A DNA stretch of 64,000 nucleotides from Kitasatospora paranensis (GTDB lineage: Bacteria; Actinomycetota; Actinomycetes; Streptomycetales; Streptomycetaceae). The notes under the pieces were generated by a model. The model was not told where the DNA came from and did no database searches. It worked only from the letters and a program-made list of their open reading frames with translations. The position numbers and the translations under genes were made by a program. This document shows positions 26,637 through 35,929 of the stretch, in pieces (position 1 is the first letter of the stretch; each line of letters begins with the position of its first letter). The stretch is from positions 7,254,001 to 7,318,000 of the forward strand of contig NZ_BAABKV010000001.1 in assembly GCF_039544005.1 (NCBI RefSeq), read 5' to 3'.

Positions 26637-27662
26637 TCAGGCGCCGCGGCGGGCCCGCCACAGCAGGAACCCGGCCAGTGCGGCCGCCAGAGCCAGACAG
26701 ATGCCGGACTCGACACCCTGCAGCGGCCAGTAGTCGGCCATCCGGTGGAGGTCGGTGAACTCGCGGGTCACCCCGGCGTCCTGCGTGCACGCCGTCACGT
26801 CGCTCGCCCCGGAGCAGTAGTCGTACGGCAGTCGCCGCCCGTCGCCGGTGAGGAAGCCCTGCCCGAACCCCCAGACGTCGTTGGGGAGTTCCGAGCGGGA
26901 GACCACCTCGGTACGCCACGGCCACAGGTACGGGCGGACGGTGGCCAGCACGTACTGGAGCGCCAGCACCGCGCCGCCGGTCGCCGCCATCGCCGGGACC
27001 ACCCGCCGGGTGAGGCCGCCGACGAGGGCGCCGACCGCCACGGCCAGCAGGATGGTGGCGATCAGCAGCGGCCCACCGGCGACCGCGAACTGCCGGCTGG
27101 ACCAGGCGACGCCCGACACGAAGTTCGCCGAGGGCTGCCACATCCAGCGGTACAGCGCCATCAGGGCGGCGGAACCCAGCGCCGCGGGCAGAGCGGCGGC
27201 GACGAGCTTCGCGGCGACCCACTGGGCCCGGCTCACGGACTGTCCGAGGACCAGTCGCCAGGTACCGCTCTCGTACTCCCGGGACAGCAGCGGGGCCGCG
27301 ACGAAGGTGCCGATCACCACGGGCAGCGCCGTCAGCAGGAGGCCGACTCCGGTCAGGACGGGGGAGTAGCGGGCGCGGAAGGCCGCCACGGCCTGCTGCG
27401 TCCCCTCGCCCTGGCAGTGCGGGTCCAGGCTGATCTCCGCGCAGCCGGCGATGTGGTGGGCGGCGATGAAGTCGGCCATGGCGCTGCGCAGCGGCGGGAA
27501 GGCGACCGCGGCGAGGACCACCACGGTCAGCCAGGCCACCACGACCAGACGCTGCTGGCGCCACATCAGCCAGGCCAGGCCGCCGATGACGGACTGTCGT
27601 GCGGGCAGGGGCCCGCCTTCCGTCGGGGCCGCCGCCGGGGCGGCCGTGTCCACGGCGCTCAT
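26637..27662 (-). CDS. ABC transporter permease subunit
   Basis: 341 residues with about six membrane helices: AWLMWRQQRLVVVAWLTVVVLA at the start, LLLTALPVVIGTFVAAPLLSREYESGTW-type segment (the LSREYESG motif is typical of ABC-2-like permeases), QWVAAKLVAAALPAAL, a GGPLLIATILLAVAVGALVGG helix pair and a final ICLALAAALAGFLLW helix. Between helices 1 and 2 is a short outside loop with two Cys. The ATG overlaps the TGA of the ATPase gene, so it is coupled to it. Together they form a small exporter-type complex under YtrA-like control; cargo is unknown, cell-envelope stress or antibiotics being usual for this family. Confidence 0.88.
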   Translation of the reverse strand: MSAVDTAAPAAAPTEGGPLPARQSVIGGLAWLMWRQQRLVVVAWLTVVVLAAVAFPPLRSAMADFIAAHHIAGCAEISLDPHCQGEGTQQAVAAFRARYSPVLTGVGLLLTALPVVIGTFVAAPLLSREYESGTWRLVLGQSVSRAQWVAAKLVAAALPAALGSAALMALYRWMWQPSANFVSGVAWSSRQFAVAGGPLLIATILLAVAVGALVGGLTRRVVPAMAATGGAVLALQYVLATVRPYLWPWRTEVVSRSELPNDVWGFGQGFLTGDGRRLPYDYCSGASDVTACTQDAGVTREFTDLHRMADYWPLQGVESGICLALAAALAGFLLWRARRGA

Positions 27663-28591
27663 GCGGCCACCCCCAGACCGGCCGGGCGGGCCTCGGCGGT
27701 GATCAGGGTGGGTGCGTCGGGGGTGCGGAGATGGGCGAGCAGGACTTCCTCCAGGGTGGGGCGGCTCTCCTGCCAGGCGGCGGGGGCCGGGATGTTCCCG
27801 CGGACCAGCGCGGTGACCTGGCGGCCGCTGTGGCGGGTCTCCACCACCTCGGCCTCGACGGGCAGTTCGGCGGTTTCGGCACCGACCAGCAGCCGGTGCG
27901 CGTCGAGCACCTCGTCGATGTCGCCGGCCAGCTTCACCCCGCCACCGGCCAGCACCACCAGGTAGTCGCAGGAGTCCTGCAGTTCGGCCACGACGTGGGA
28001 GGACATCAGCACGGTGACACCGCGTTCGGCGGCCTCCGCCATCAGCATGCCCGTCAGCTGGTGCCGGGCGAGCGGGTCCAGGTCGGACATCGGCTCGTCC
28101 AGGACGAGCAGGTCCGGGAGTCGTCCGAGGGCGAGTGCGAGGCAGACCCGGGTGCGCTGGCCGCCGGAGAGCGAACCGACGCGGGCGGAGAGCGGGATGC
28201 GGCCCTGGGCCACCACTTCCTCCGCCTTGGCCCCGTCCCAGGTCCCGTTCAGCTCGCGGCCGAGTCGCAGCGTCTCGGCCACCGTGAATCCGGCGTAGAG
28301 CGGCTTGTCCTGGGCGACGAGGCCGACGCGCGCCCGGGTGTCCGGGGCGTCGAGCGGCCGGCCGAAGACCTCCGCGCGGCCCGCTGTGGGCGCGACCATC
28401 CCGGTCACCAGGGACATCAGGGTGCTCTTGCCGGCGCCGTTCGGCCCGACCAGCGCACAGATCCTGCCGGCGGGCAGCCGGAAGGAGCAGTCCTTCAGGG
28501 CCCAGTTCTGCCCGTACCGCTTGCCCAGCCCCTGGACCTCCAGTGCCGTCGGACCGCGCTCCGCGTCCTCGACGGCGTACGGCTCGTTCAT
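27659..28591 (-). CDS. ABC transporter ATP-binding protein
   Basis: 310 residues. Walker A GPNGAGKST (about residue 50), Q loop VAQDKPLYAG, signature SLSGGQRTRV, Walker B LLVLDEPMSDLDP and switch His in MSSHVVAEL are all intact. The C-terminal third is the regulatory extension found in exporter-type ATPases (CcmA/BcrA-like). ATG 28591 overlaps the stop of the GntR gene and its own stop overlaps the permease start, so the three genes form one operon. Confidence 0.93.
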   Translation of the reverse strand: MNEPYAVEDAERGPTALEVQGLGKRYGQNWALKDCSFRLPAGRICALVGPNGAGKSTLMSLVTGMVAPTAGRAEVFGRPLDAPDTRARVGLVAQDKPLYAGFTVAETLRLGRELNGTWDGAKAEEVVAQGRIPLSARVGSLSGGQRTRVCLALALGRLPDLLVLDEPMSDLDPLARHQLTGMLMAEAAERGVTVLMSSHVVAELQDSCDYLVVLAGGGVKLAGDIDEVLDAHRLLVGAETAELPVEAEVVETRHSGRQVTALVRGNIPAPAAWQESRPTLEEVLLAHLRTPDAPTLITAEARPAGLGVAA

Positions 28592-29033
28592 CCGTTCCCC
28601 TCCTCCGGGTCCTGCTCCGTACCGGCCGCGCCCCCGGGCGGGCCGTGAACTCCTCGTCGATGACGGCGGTGACCAGCGCCTCCACGTCGTCCCGGCCGAG
28701 CCCGGCGGCCCTGGCCTGCGCCGCCCAGCGCGCCAGATCGACGCGGAGCGGCGAGTCCGGTGCGGTCTCCTCGCGGGCGAGCGAACGCAGCACGAAGGTG
28801 CCGAGCCCCGGCCGCGGGGCGACCAGACCCTCCCGCTCCAGCTCCCGATAGGCCTTCAGGACCGTGTTCGGGTTGACCGCGGTGGCCGCCACGACCTCCT
28901 TGGCGGTCGGCAACCGGTCTCCGGGGCGCAGCAGTCCGAGCCGCAGCGCGGTCCGTGTCTGCTGGACGATCTGGAGATAGGTGGCCACGCCGCTGCGCCG
29001 GTCGATCCGGTACTCCACCGCTTCCACCACCAT
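28588..29033 (-). CDS. GntR-family (YtrA-type) transcriptional regulator, with an apparent frameshift
   Basis: 148 residues once one base is added at the C run 28631-28635; the frame then ends EGNG-stop with the TGA overlapping the ATPase ATG. The winged helix-turn-helix is complete: ATYLQIVQQTRTALRLG, LPTAKEVVAATAVNPNTVLKAYRELE and REGLVAPRPGLGTFV. The short helical tail (about residues 90-135) is the YtrA-type dimerisation region. Start is ATG 29033, though GTG codons follow within the next eight; the ATG lies inside the 44-base palindrome, so the mRNA may be nearly leaderless. It should repress its own ABC operon until ligand or stress relieves it. Confidence 0.88.
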
Positions 29034-29065
29034 TCCACTAAGTAGTTAGTGGAATGGTGGTGGAA
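29022..29065. promoter_or_regulatory. 44-base perfect palindrome over the GntR start codon (operator)
   Basis: TTCCACCACCATTCCACTAA (29022-29041), centre GTAG, then its exact 20-base reverse complement (29046-29065). It covers the start and first codons of the GntR gene. YtrA-type regulators bind inverted repeats in their own promoters, so this is the likely autoregulatory operator. A 20-base arm is far longer than a dimer needs; two overlapping sites or a hairpin in the mRNA are possible. Confidence 0.8.
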
Positions 29066-29152
29066 GTCTGCCGAGCCGTCAAATCCGGGCCGGACCCGGC
29101 GGGCCGGCCGCGGCGTCCGGCGGACGTCCGGCCGACGCGCAACCGGTCCGCA

Positions 29153-29197
29153 CGCCGGAGGGCCGGTGCGCAGCGGTTGCGCACCGGCCCTCCGGCG
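29153..29197 (-). terminator. Perfect 20-base-pair hairpin terminator
   Basis: CGCCGGAGGGCCGGTGCGCA (29153-29172) pairs fully with 29178-29197 over a five-base loop, about 20 bases beyond the stop of the carboxypeptidase gene. Confidence 0.92.
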
Positions 29198-29218
29198 TTC
29201 CGTGGTCGACCCCTGCGG

Positions 29219-30807
29219 TCAGTGGTGGGCGGCCGAGGCCTGTTCCTGCAGGAGGGCGGTGATCTGGTTGACGTCGTTGAAGATGCCGATGAAGCTCGTG
29301 AGGTCAGGGCTGGATGCACCCGTGACGCCGATGTAGAAGAGGTGCAGGCGGCCCTGGTCGGTCAGCAGGTAGCCGGCCTCCACCTGGGCGGCGACGGCGA
29401 TCCGCTGGTTGAGCTCGTCGAGGCCCAGGACGGTGCCGGGTTTGGCGAAGACCTTGCCCTTGGCCGGGCAGTCGGTGGTGCAGGAGATCCCGTTGCTGCC
29501 GTCGACCCCGAGGATCGGCAGGGACAGCCGGAAGGCGTCCGCGTAGGGGTGCGCAGCCAGTAGGCGAGGATCTGGTCGAGGCCGATCGGGGTGGCCCGGT
29601 CGGACGCCACTCCGCCGCGCCCGTCGGCGAGCTGGAACTGGGTCGGGTCGACGTGCGCGACATCGGCGAGGAAGTCGTGCTCGATCGTGAAGGCGTCGAA
29701 GCAGGTGCCGCTGCCCCGGGCGACGGCCATGTTGCACAGCGCCAGATTGGCGCCGAGGTTGTGGCTGACCTTCAGGATCAGCTTGGCGTACTGGCTGTAC
29801 GGCGGGGAGACGTAGGCGGCCACCCTCGGGTCGCCGCGGTAGGAGGCGGGGAGGGCGTCCTGCGGGTTGGGGCCGGTCGGGTCGGCCGTGACGGTGACAC
29901 CGGCGCGGGCGAGCGCCTCGATCAGTGCCGTGCGGGCGAAGGCGTTGGGGTCCTGGATGGTGGAGACCCGCAGCAGCGGCTGGGCGTCGGCGGCGATCGT
30001 GCCGGACAGGGCGATCCTCGTGCCGTCCGGCGAGGCGGAGACCTGGATGTTCGTCGGGCCGCCGGCCGCCACCGTCGTGACGTCGGAGGTGACCTGGTAC
30101 GGGGCGACCTGCGGGCGCCAGGTCAGCCGGGCGGGCTGCCCGGCCGTGGTCGGGGTGGTGAGCAGGTCGATGAGGTTGTCATTGATGATCATGGGGGTGG
30201 GCTGCGGGTCCAGCGCCGGGGGCGTGAACAGCCGGGGATCGACGATCACGTTGCCGTTGACCCGGGTGATGCCCGAGTCGTGCACCTGCGCGGCGATCTG
30301 GTTCAGGCCGGCGAGCGGGTTCTCGGGGGTGAGGCTGGCGCCCGGCAGGCTGGCCTCGGTGTGGTCGATGTCCGTGTAGTCCACCGTGCCGTCCGGCCTG
30401 GTGCGCCCGCCCATCGTCAGATCGCCCTGGGCGACCATGGCCAGGTTGCCGTTGAGGGTCGAACCGCGGCGGGTCCCCGTGGCCATCACCGGGGTGGTGA
30501 AGCGGTGGTCCGGGCCCAGGGTGTGCAGGGCGGACGAGATGGTGACCAGCTTGGTGGTCGAGCCGGGGATGAAGAACTGGTCCGCGTTCCGGGAGTGGAT
30601 CACCTTCCCGCTCGCGGCGTCGATCTCCAGGACGCCCCACTGGGCGTGCTCGTAGCCGGGCTTGTGCATGATCGCCTCGATGGCGGGCCCGAGGTCGTCG
30701 TCGTGCGCCACCGCCGTGGGGCCGATCACGACCGAACCCGCCACGGCCGCCAGTGTCGCGCCGGCGGCGGCGCAGGCCCGCAGCCGGCCGCGGATCGTGG
30801 GTCGCAT
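29219..30807 (-). CDS. dacB: D-alanyl-D-alanine carboxypeptidase/endopeptidase, PBP4 (DacB) type; apparent frameshift
   Basis: Signal peptide (about 1-34, ending TAVA-HDD), then a class C penicillin-binding fold (S13 family, 529 residues). Active site: PGSTTKL with Ser83 and Lys86, SHN at 348-350, and AKPGTV with Lys456 where KTG is usual. The insert domains between the first two motifs are present (NPLAGLNQIAAQVHDSGITRVNG). Reading breaks near 29552-29556; one added base gives YWL-x-HPYADAF. It trims peptidoglycan pentapeptides outside the membrane. No operon partner. Confidence 0.88.
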
Positions 30808-31088
30808 GTGGTTCCACCGTTTCTGGGGTCCGGGAACCCCGGGTCGAGGAGATCCGGCCGGGGAGACCCACGGCCCGCATCGCACAGGCCGCGGACCCGC
30901 ACCGGGTCGCGGTCGCCGAGGCGCTCACGGCCGCATCGTAGGGACCCGAACTGCGCATTTCCCCGTGCCGGGCACCGAGCTGACGGTGTGTGGGGCAGAT
31001 GTCATCCGGTCGGAGGATCGCCGTCCGTCGTGCGGGCGGGCCAGGGCGGGCAGGAGCTCGGTCGTTCGTGTGACATAGAGTCAGCGGC

Positions 31089-31826
31089 ATGGGACTGCGG
31101 CTTGTTCAGGTGAATGTCAAGGCTCGGGACGACGCGGCGCTCGGCCGGTTCTGGGCGGACGCGCTCGGGTGGGGCATGTCCAGTGAGGGCCCCGGCGTGA
31201 GCAACGTCGAACCCGTCGGCCTGATCTGGCCGGACCCGTCCACCCTCTGGGTCGATGTCGTCACCGTTCCCGACCCCGAAACGGTCAAGTACCGCGTGCG
31301 CATCGAGCTCGCCACCACCTCCGAGGCCCACCGGGCGGAGTTGGTCGCACACCTGAGGGCGCTCGGCGCGACTCCCGCCGATCCGGGCCGGGGCGACGTG
31401 CCGTGGACGGCCCTGGCCGATCCGGAGGGCAACGTGTTCCGCGTGCTGGAGCCCCGGGAGATCCACCGGGACACCGGCCCGATCGCCGCGGTGGTCGTGG
31501 ACTGCGCGGACCCGCGGGCCATGGCCCGGTTCTGGGGCGCGGCGGCGGACTGGACGGTGCACGAGGTGAGCGACGACCACGCGCGGCTGCGCTCCGCCGA
31601 GGGCGTCGGGCCGTACCTCGAGTTCCTCCGCACGCCCGAGGAGGAGACCGTGTGGACCCGCGTCCATCTCGACCTGCTGCCGGACCCCGGGGGCGATCAG
31701 GGCGCGGAGGTGGCCCGGCTGCAGACCCTCGGCGCGACGCTCGTGGACATCGGCCAGGGCGACGTCCGGTGGAAGGTCCTCGCCGACCCGGAGGGCAACG
31801 AGTTCTGCGTCCTCGGGTCGGCCTGA
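31089..31826 (+). CDS. Two-domain VOC (glyoxalase-like) protein
   Basis: 245 residues, two tandem VOC units: residues 1-120 (LRLVQVNVKARDDAALGRFW, GRGDVPWTALADPEGNVFRV) and 130-245 (AVVVDCADPRAMARFWGAAA, GDVRWKVLADPEGNEFCVL). Both end with the WxxLADPEGNxFxV signature. The two halves are clearly paralogous. A possible -10 (TAGAGT, 31077-31082) ends only six bases before the ATG, which would give a leaderless mRNA. Substrate is unknown. Confidence 0.85.
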   Translation: MGLRLVQVNVKARDDAALGRFWADALGWGMSSEGPGVSNVEPVGLIWPDPSTLWVDVVTVPDPETVKYRVRIELATTSEAHRAELVAHLRALGATPADPGRGDVPWTALADPEGNVFRVLEPREIHRDTGPIAAVVVDCADPRAMARFWGAAADWTVHEVSDDHARLRSAEGVGPYLEFLRTPEEETVWTRVHLDLLPDPGGDQGAEVARLQTLGATLVDIGQGDVRWKVLADPEGNEFCVLGSA

Positions 31827-32032
31827 CGCGCAGTCCCTCCCGGCCGGCCGTGCCCTGCCCTGCCCCGGCGATCATGCGACGAGTAGGCTGCGGCGACGGA
31901 ACGCGTGACCGACGTGCCCGGGCCGGCCCCCGGCCCCGGTGTGCGCCGGGTTCCCGGGGCCGGGCTCCGTGCCCCGCGGCGTGTCGGGAACGGCGTGCGC
32001 CACCGCAACCCCCGTCCGTCGTCAGTGGAGCC

Positions 32033-32748
32033 ATGGACCACAGCGCATCACCATCAGCACCCCTGCGTCGGACCCGCCGGATCGTGCTCGCCACTCCGGT
32101 CGTCCTCGGCGCGGCGGCCGCCGCCTTCCTCGCGCAGCGGCCGCTGCGTCACCACGGCGGGGGTGGCACGCCTGGGCCGGGACGTTCAACGGCGTGGTCT
32201 TCGACACGGTGGCCGCGCTGCCGCTGTCCGTGCTCGTGGTGTGGGCACTGGCACGCCGCCGGCAGGTCGCCGGGGCCGCGGCGGCGTGGGCGTGGCGCAG
32301 GTCGGCGGCCGAGGTCGGCATCGTCCACGGGACGGTGCCGTGGGTATGGATGATCATGCTGCCGGGCGCCGGTGCCGGTGTCGCACCCCGGCGGGTGAGC
32401 CTGGTGCCGCTGCGGGACCTGCTCGCGGTCCTCGCGGGCAGCCCGGTGACGGCGACCGTCCAGATCGTCGGCAATCTGCTGGTCTTCGCGGCGCTGGGGT
32501 TCTGCGCACCTCTGCGGTTCGCCGCCCTCGGGTCGGTGCCCCGGGTCCTGGCCCTCGCGGCGGGCTGCTCCGTCCTGGTCGAGACCGCGCAGTACGTCCT
32601 CTGGCTGGACCGGGTGTCCTCCGTCGACGACGTCCTGCTCAACACCGCCGGTGCCGGGCTGGCGGCGCTCGCGTCGCGCCGCTGGTGGGGTGCCGCGGCC
32701 GACGCACCGTCGGACCGGTCTGGGCCGGCCCCGGTCCCCGGAGGCTGA
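32033..32748 (+). CDS. VanZ-like membrane protein, with an apparent frameshift
   Basis: ATG 32033 opens MDHSASPSAPLRRTRRIVLA followed by a membrane helix; reading breaks at the G run 32159-32163 and, with one base added, continues WHAWAGTFNGVVFDTVAALP and four to five helices (238 residues). VSLVPLRDLLAV and GNLLVFAALGFCAPL, then VETAQYVLWLDRVSSVDDVLLNTAGAGLA, are the classic VanZ motifs. VanZ is linked to teicoplanin resistance in enterococci, but most relatives have no proven role. Alone on its strand, followed by a perfect terminator. Confidence 0.88.
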
Positions 32749-32781
32749 GCCGCCGTCCTCTCCCCGGCCGGCGGCTCAGCC
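32743..32781. terminator. Bidirectional hairpin terminator containing both stop codons
   Basis: GGCTGAGCCGCCG (32743-32755) pairs perfectly with 32769-32781. The arms contain the TGA of the VanZ gene and, on the other strand, of the FUSC gene. Confidence 0.88.
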
Positions 32782-35114
32782 GGATCCGGCTTCGGCCGTC
32801 CGCGGCGCCGGTGCGGTCACCCGGGCCAGGTCGTCGAGGAGCCCACCGAGCCAGACGACGACGTCGACGGTGTGCAGCGAGGCGACATCGGCGGGCATCC
32901 GGGCCGCGCTGGTGTGCTCGTCCAGGAGGGAGTCCCGTGCCTCGGCGAGCCGCTGCTCGGCGGGCCCGGTCGTGCCCGCGCCCTCGGCGGCGGTGCCCTC
33001 GCTGACCGCAGCCCTGGCGCCCGCGGCGCCGGTGCCCGCAGTCCCGGTGGCCGACCGGTCCGGGTGCCCGTCCAGGGGGACGCGGGCCAGCAGGGCGGAG
33101 GCCCGGAGGTCGAACGCCGCGGCGACCCGGTCGGCGTCCCGCACGAGGGAGGCTGCCGCGGCCGGGCCGATGGCGGCCGTCCCCGCGGGCATCCGGGCCA
33201 GCAGCGGTTCGGCCCCGCGCACCGTGTGCTGCCCGGCCAGCAGCGCGGCCTGCCAGTTCGGCCCCTCCCCGGCCGCGTCGTGCCGCTCCGAGCGGTACTG
33301 GGCGTAGCTGGCCTCGGTGAGGAGCGTGGTCAGCCGGGCCCGCCGCAGGGCGCCGTGGGCGGGGCCCGTCCCGGTCACCACCGCGACGGTCTCGCGCAGG
33401 GCCAGCGCACTGTCGGTGAGCAGCTCCGCCGTCCGCCGCCGCAGTTCCTGGCCGCCGCCCCGGGGCCACGCGCACAGGCCCGCCAGGATGCCGATCGCGG
33501 CCCCGGTCGCCACGTTGACCAGCCGGGCCTCGGCGAGCCGCCATCCGACCGGCGCCAGCTGGGTGAAGACCAGCGCGACCACCACGGTGAAGGTGCCCTG
33601 GGCCCAGGCCAGCCCGAGCATCGGCCCCACGGTGAAGGCGATCAGCATGACCGGCGGCAGCGCGGCCGCGTAGAAGGCCGGCCGTTCGCCGACCACGATG
33701 AGCAGCGCCGCGGTCGCGGCCGCCCCGCACGCGGTGCCGGTGAGCGCAGGGCGCAGCGTCATCCGGGTGTCGACGGCGCTGGTGCGCATCAGGGTCAGGG
33801 TCGCGAGCAGGACCCAGAAGCCGTGCGAGAGGTCCAGGGCGCCGGCCACCAGCCGGGCGGCGCCGAGGGCGGCGGCGATCCGCAGCGCGTTCTGGAAGTA
33901 CACCGAGCGGGGCGTCAGGTTGGCCCGGAACCGGCGCCACCAGAGCGCCGCGGCGGGCGCGTGCGCGTACCAGAACGGGCCGGGCCGCTGGTCGGCCGGC
34001 GTGTCGTCGGGCGGCAGCGGTGCCCGCCGGCTGACCCGGACGGCCAGGACGAGGAAACGGCTGCCCTCGGCCGCGTCCAGGCTCACCGCGCCGAGCCCCA
34101 GCCGGGCGGCCGCGGTGCCGACCGGTTCCGTCCGTCCGTCGGGCCCGGCCGCGCGGGTGGCATCGAAGGCGGCGATCTCCGCCTCGATCGGCCCGGTGAC
34201 CGGTACGGGGCCGGACGCGCGCAGGCCCGCCCCGGCCTCCCGGAGGGTACGGGCGGTGGCGGCGAGCAGCGCCGCGGCGCCGGGGTACGGGCCGCCCTCC
34301 ACGCCGAGCCGGCGGACCCTCAGGAGCTGCGCGCAGGTGTAGCGCACGGTGGCCGCGCAGTGCGCGAGGGCGCGGTCGACGGCGCCGGCGGAGGCGGGCC
34401 GCTCCATCTGGGGGCAGCGGGAGAACCGCAGCTCGTCCAGGAGCGCGAGGGCCCGCGCCCGGGCCGCGTCCTCCTCGACGACGGACGGCCCGGCCGCCCG
34501 GGGGACCCGTCCACGGCCCGGATGCCCGCGGCGCCGGCGTGATCGGCCGCCCGGTCGGCGAGGTCGGCCACGGCGGCCACCGCCGCCGCGAGGCGGTCCC
34601 GGTAGGCCGGTGGCGGCCGCTCCGGCCACAGCAGCAGCTCCGCCGCCGCCAGCAGCAGGATCCCGGCGCTCACGCCGCCCAGCCGCTGCGGCAGCGCGTC
34701 GGGGGCGTACGGCGGGAAGCACGGCAGGATGTAGAGGAGTTGCAGCCCGTTGGCCAGTCCGACCATCCGCGGCCCGCCGACCGATCCGTAGGCCACCGCG
34801 AAGCCCACCCCGACCATGCCCAGCGCCGCCGTCCAGGCGTGCACCGCCAGGACGGTGCCGAGGCAGATCAGGGCCCAGGCGGCGGGCAGCGTCAGCCCCA
34901 GTGTGCGGACCCGGGCCTGCGCGCTGCCGCCGATCCGGGCGAGCACGCCGATGGCGATCGCGCCGAACAGCGCGTAGGTGGCGGTCACCGGCTGCCCGAG
35001 CCCGTACCGGAAGGTGTAGAACCCGATGCACGCGGCCGCCGTGACCCGCACCGCGCGGTGCAGCACCGCCGGGTCGGGGCGGCCCGGCCGCGGGCCCGCC
35101 GGCTGTCGGGGCAT
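32776..35114 (-). CDS. FUSC-family membrane protein (aromatic-acid exporter-like), with an apparent frameshift
   Basis: 779 residues after one base is added at the G run 34500-34504. There are two blocks of about six membrane helices (residues about 20-170, e.g. YFTFRYGLGQPVTATYALFG-like start GFYTFRYGLGQPVTATYA, and 395-530, e.g. FWVLLATLTLMRTSAVDTR, the FUSC signature), each followed by a long soluble helical region. The second block has WAQGTFTVVVALVFTQL and GAAIGILAGLCAWPRGG. This matches the YccS/AaeB layout. Possible roles are export of aromatic acids or similar small molecules; substrate unknown. It is divergent from the MarC-like gene. Confidence 0.85.
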
Positions 35115-35268
35115 CGCACCTTCCCGGGGGAGTTCCGGTACCCGGGGCGGCGGGACGTCGCGGCGCCCGGCCCCGGGCACTCCCAGGCTAGGGCGCCCGG
35201 CGGCGGCCCGCAGGTTCCGGCGGCGCGGGGTCACCGGGCGGAGCCGTCCGGCTGCGCATCATGAGTCC

Positions 35269-35901
35269 ATGGACGAGCTCGCTGCGATCACCGTATTCGT
35301 GACCTTCTTCGCCGTGGTGGGGCCACCCAAGATCCTCATCGCGTTCGCCCATCTCAGCCGCGAGCGGACCCCGGCCGAGATGCGGCGGCTGACCATGGTG
35401 AGCTCGCTGGCCGCCGCTTCGGTCGGCATCGTGATCGCCTACGCCGCCGATTTCCTGACCTCCTTCTTCCACGTCTCGGACCAGGCGCTCTTCCTGGCCG
35501 GCGGGGTGATCTTCTTCGTCTACGCGGTGGCCCTCGTCCTCGGCACCCACCTCGGCACCGGCGCCGTGGAGGAGGACGAGGACTCCAGCATGGTCAGCGG
35601 CCTGCGCGAGCTGCTGCTGCCGTACATCGTCAGTCCGCTGGCGGTCACCGCCGAGCTGGTCGAGTCGCTGGACGAGGACACCTGGAGCTGGCGGACGACG
35701 GTCGCCCTGATGTACGTCGCCGTCCTGGTCGTCGACTTCGTCTGCATCCTGGTACTGATCCCGCTGCTCCCGCGGATCCATGTGACCGCCCTGGAGGTGC
35801 TCTCCCGGGTGCTCGGCCTGCTGCTGGCGGCGGTGGGTGTCGAGGTCTTCCTGCACGGTCTGGAGGCCCTCGGCGTCCATCTGGCGCCGAGCGGGTTCTG
35901 A
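35269..35901 (+). CDS. MarC-like integral membrane protein
   Basis: 210 residues with six membrane helices. The start FVTFFAVVGPPKILIAFAHLS resembles the conserved VxPxG helix of MarC proteins, and LFLAGGVIFFVYAVALVLGT and LGLLLAAVGVEVFLHGL match the later ones. YIVSPLAVTAEL replaces the usual PLAIPLLAGPGTI segment, so it is a divergent member. ATG at 35269 follows GGAG imperfectly. MarC function is unsettled (it is not a multiple-antibiotic-resistance effector in E. coli). It is convergent with the SWIM gene. Confidence 0.75.
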   Translation: MDELAAITVFVTFFAVVGPPKILIAFAHLSRERTPAEMRRLTMVSSLAAASVGIVIAYAADFLTSFFHVSDQALFLAGGVIFFVYAVALVLGTHLGTGAVEEDEDSSMVSGLRELLLPYIVSPLAVTAELVESLDEDTWSWRTTVALMYVAVLVVDFVCILVLIPLLPRIHVTALEVLSRVLGLLLAAVGVEVFLHGLEALGVHLAPSGF

Positions 35902-35929
35902 TCCGGGCGCCCACCGCCGCACCGCGGGC

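Noticed and set aside
29054..29563. Plus-strand frame starting inside the palindrome
   Set aside because: It starts with the mirror image of the GntR start and then runs through the terminator and into the complement of the carboxypeptidase; it is a product of the palindrome.
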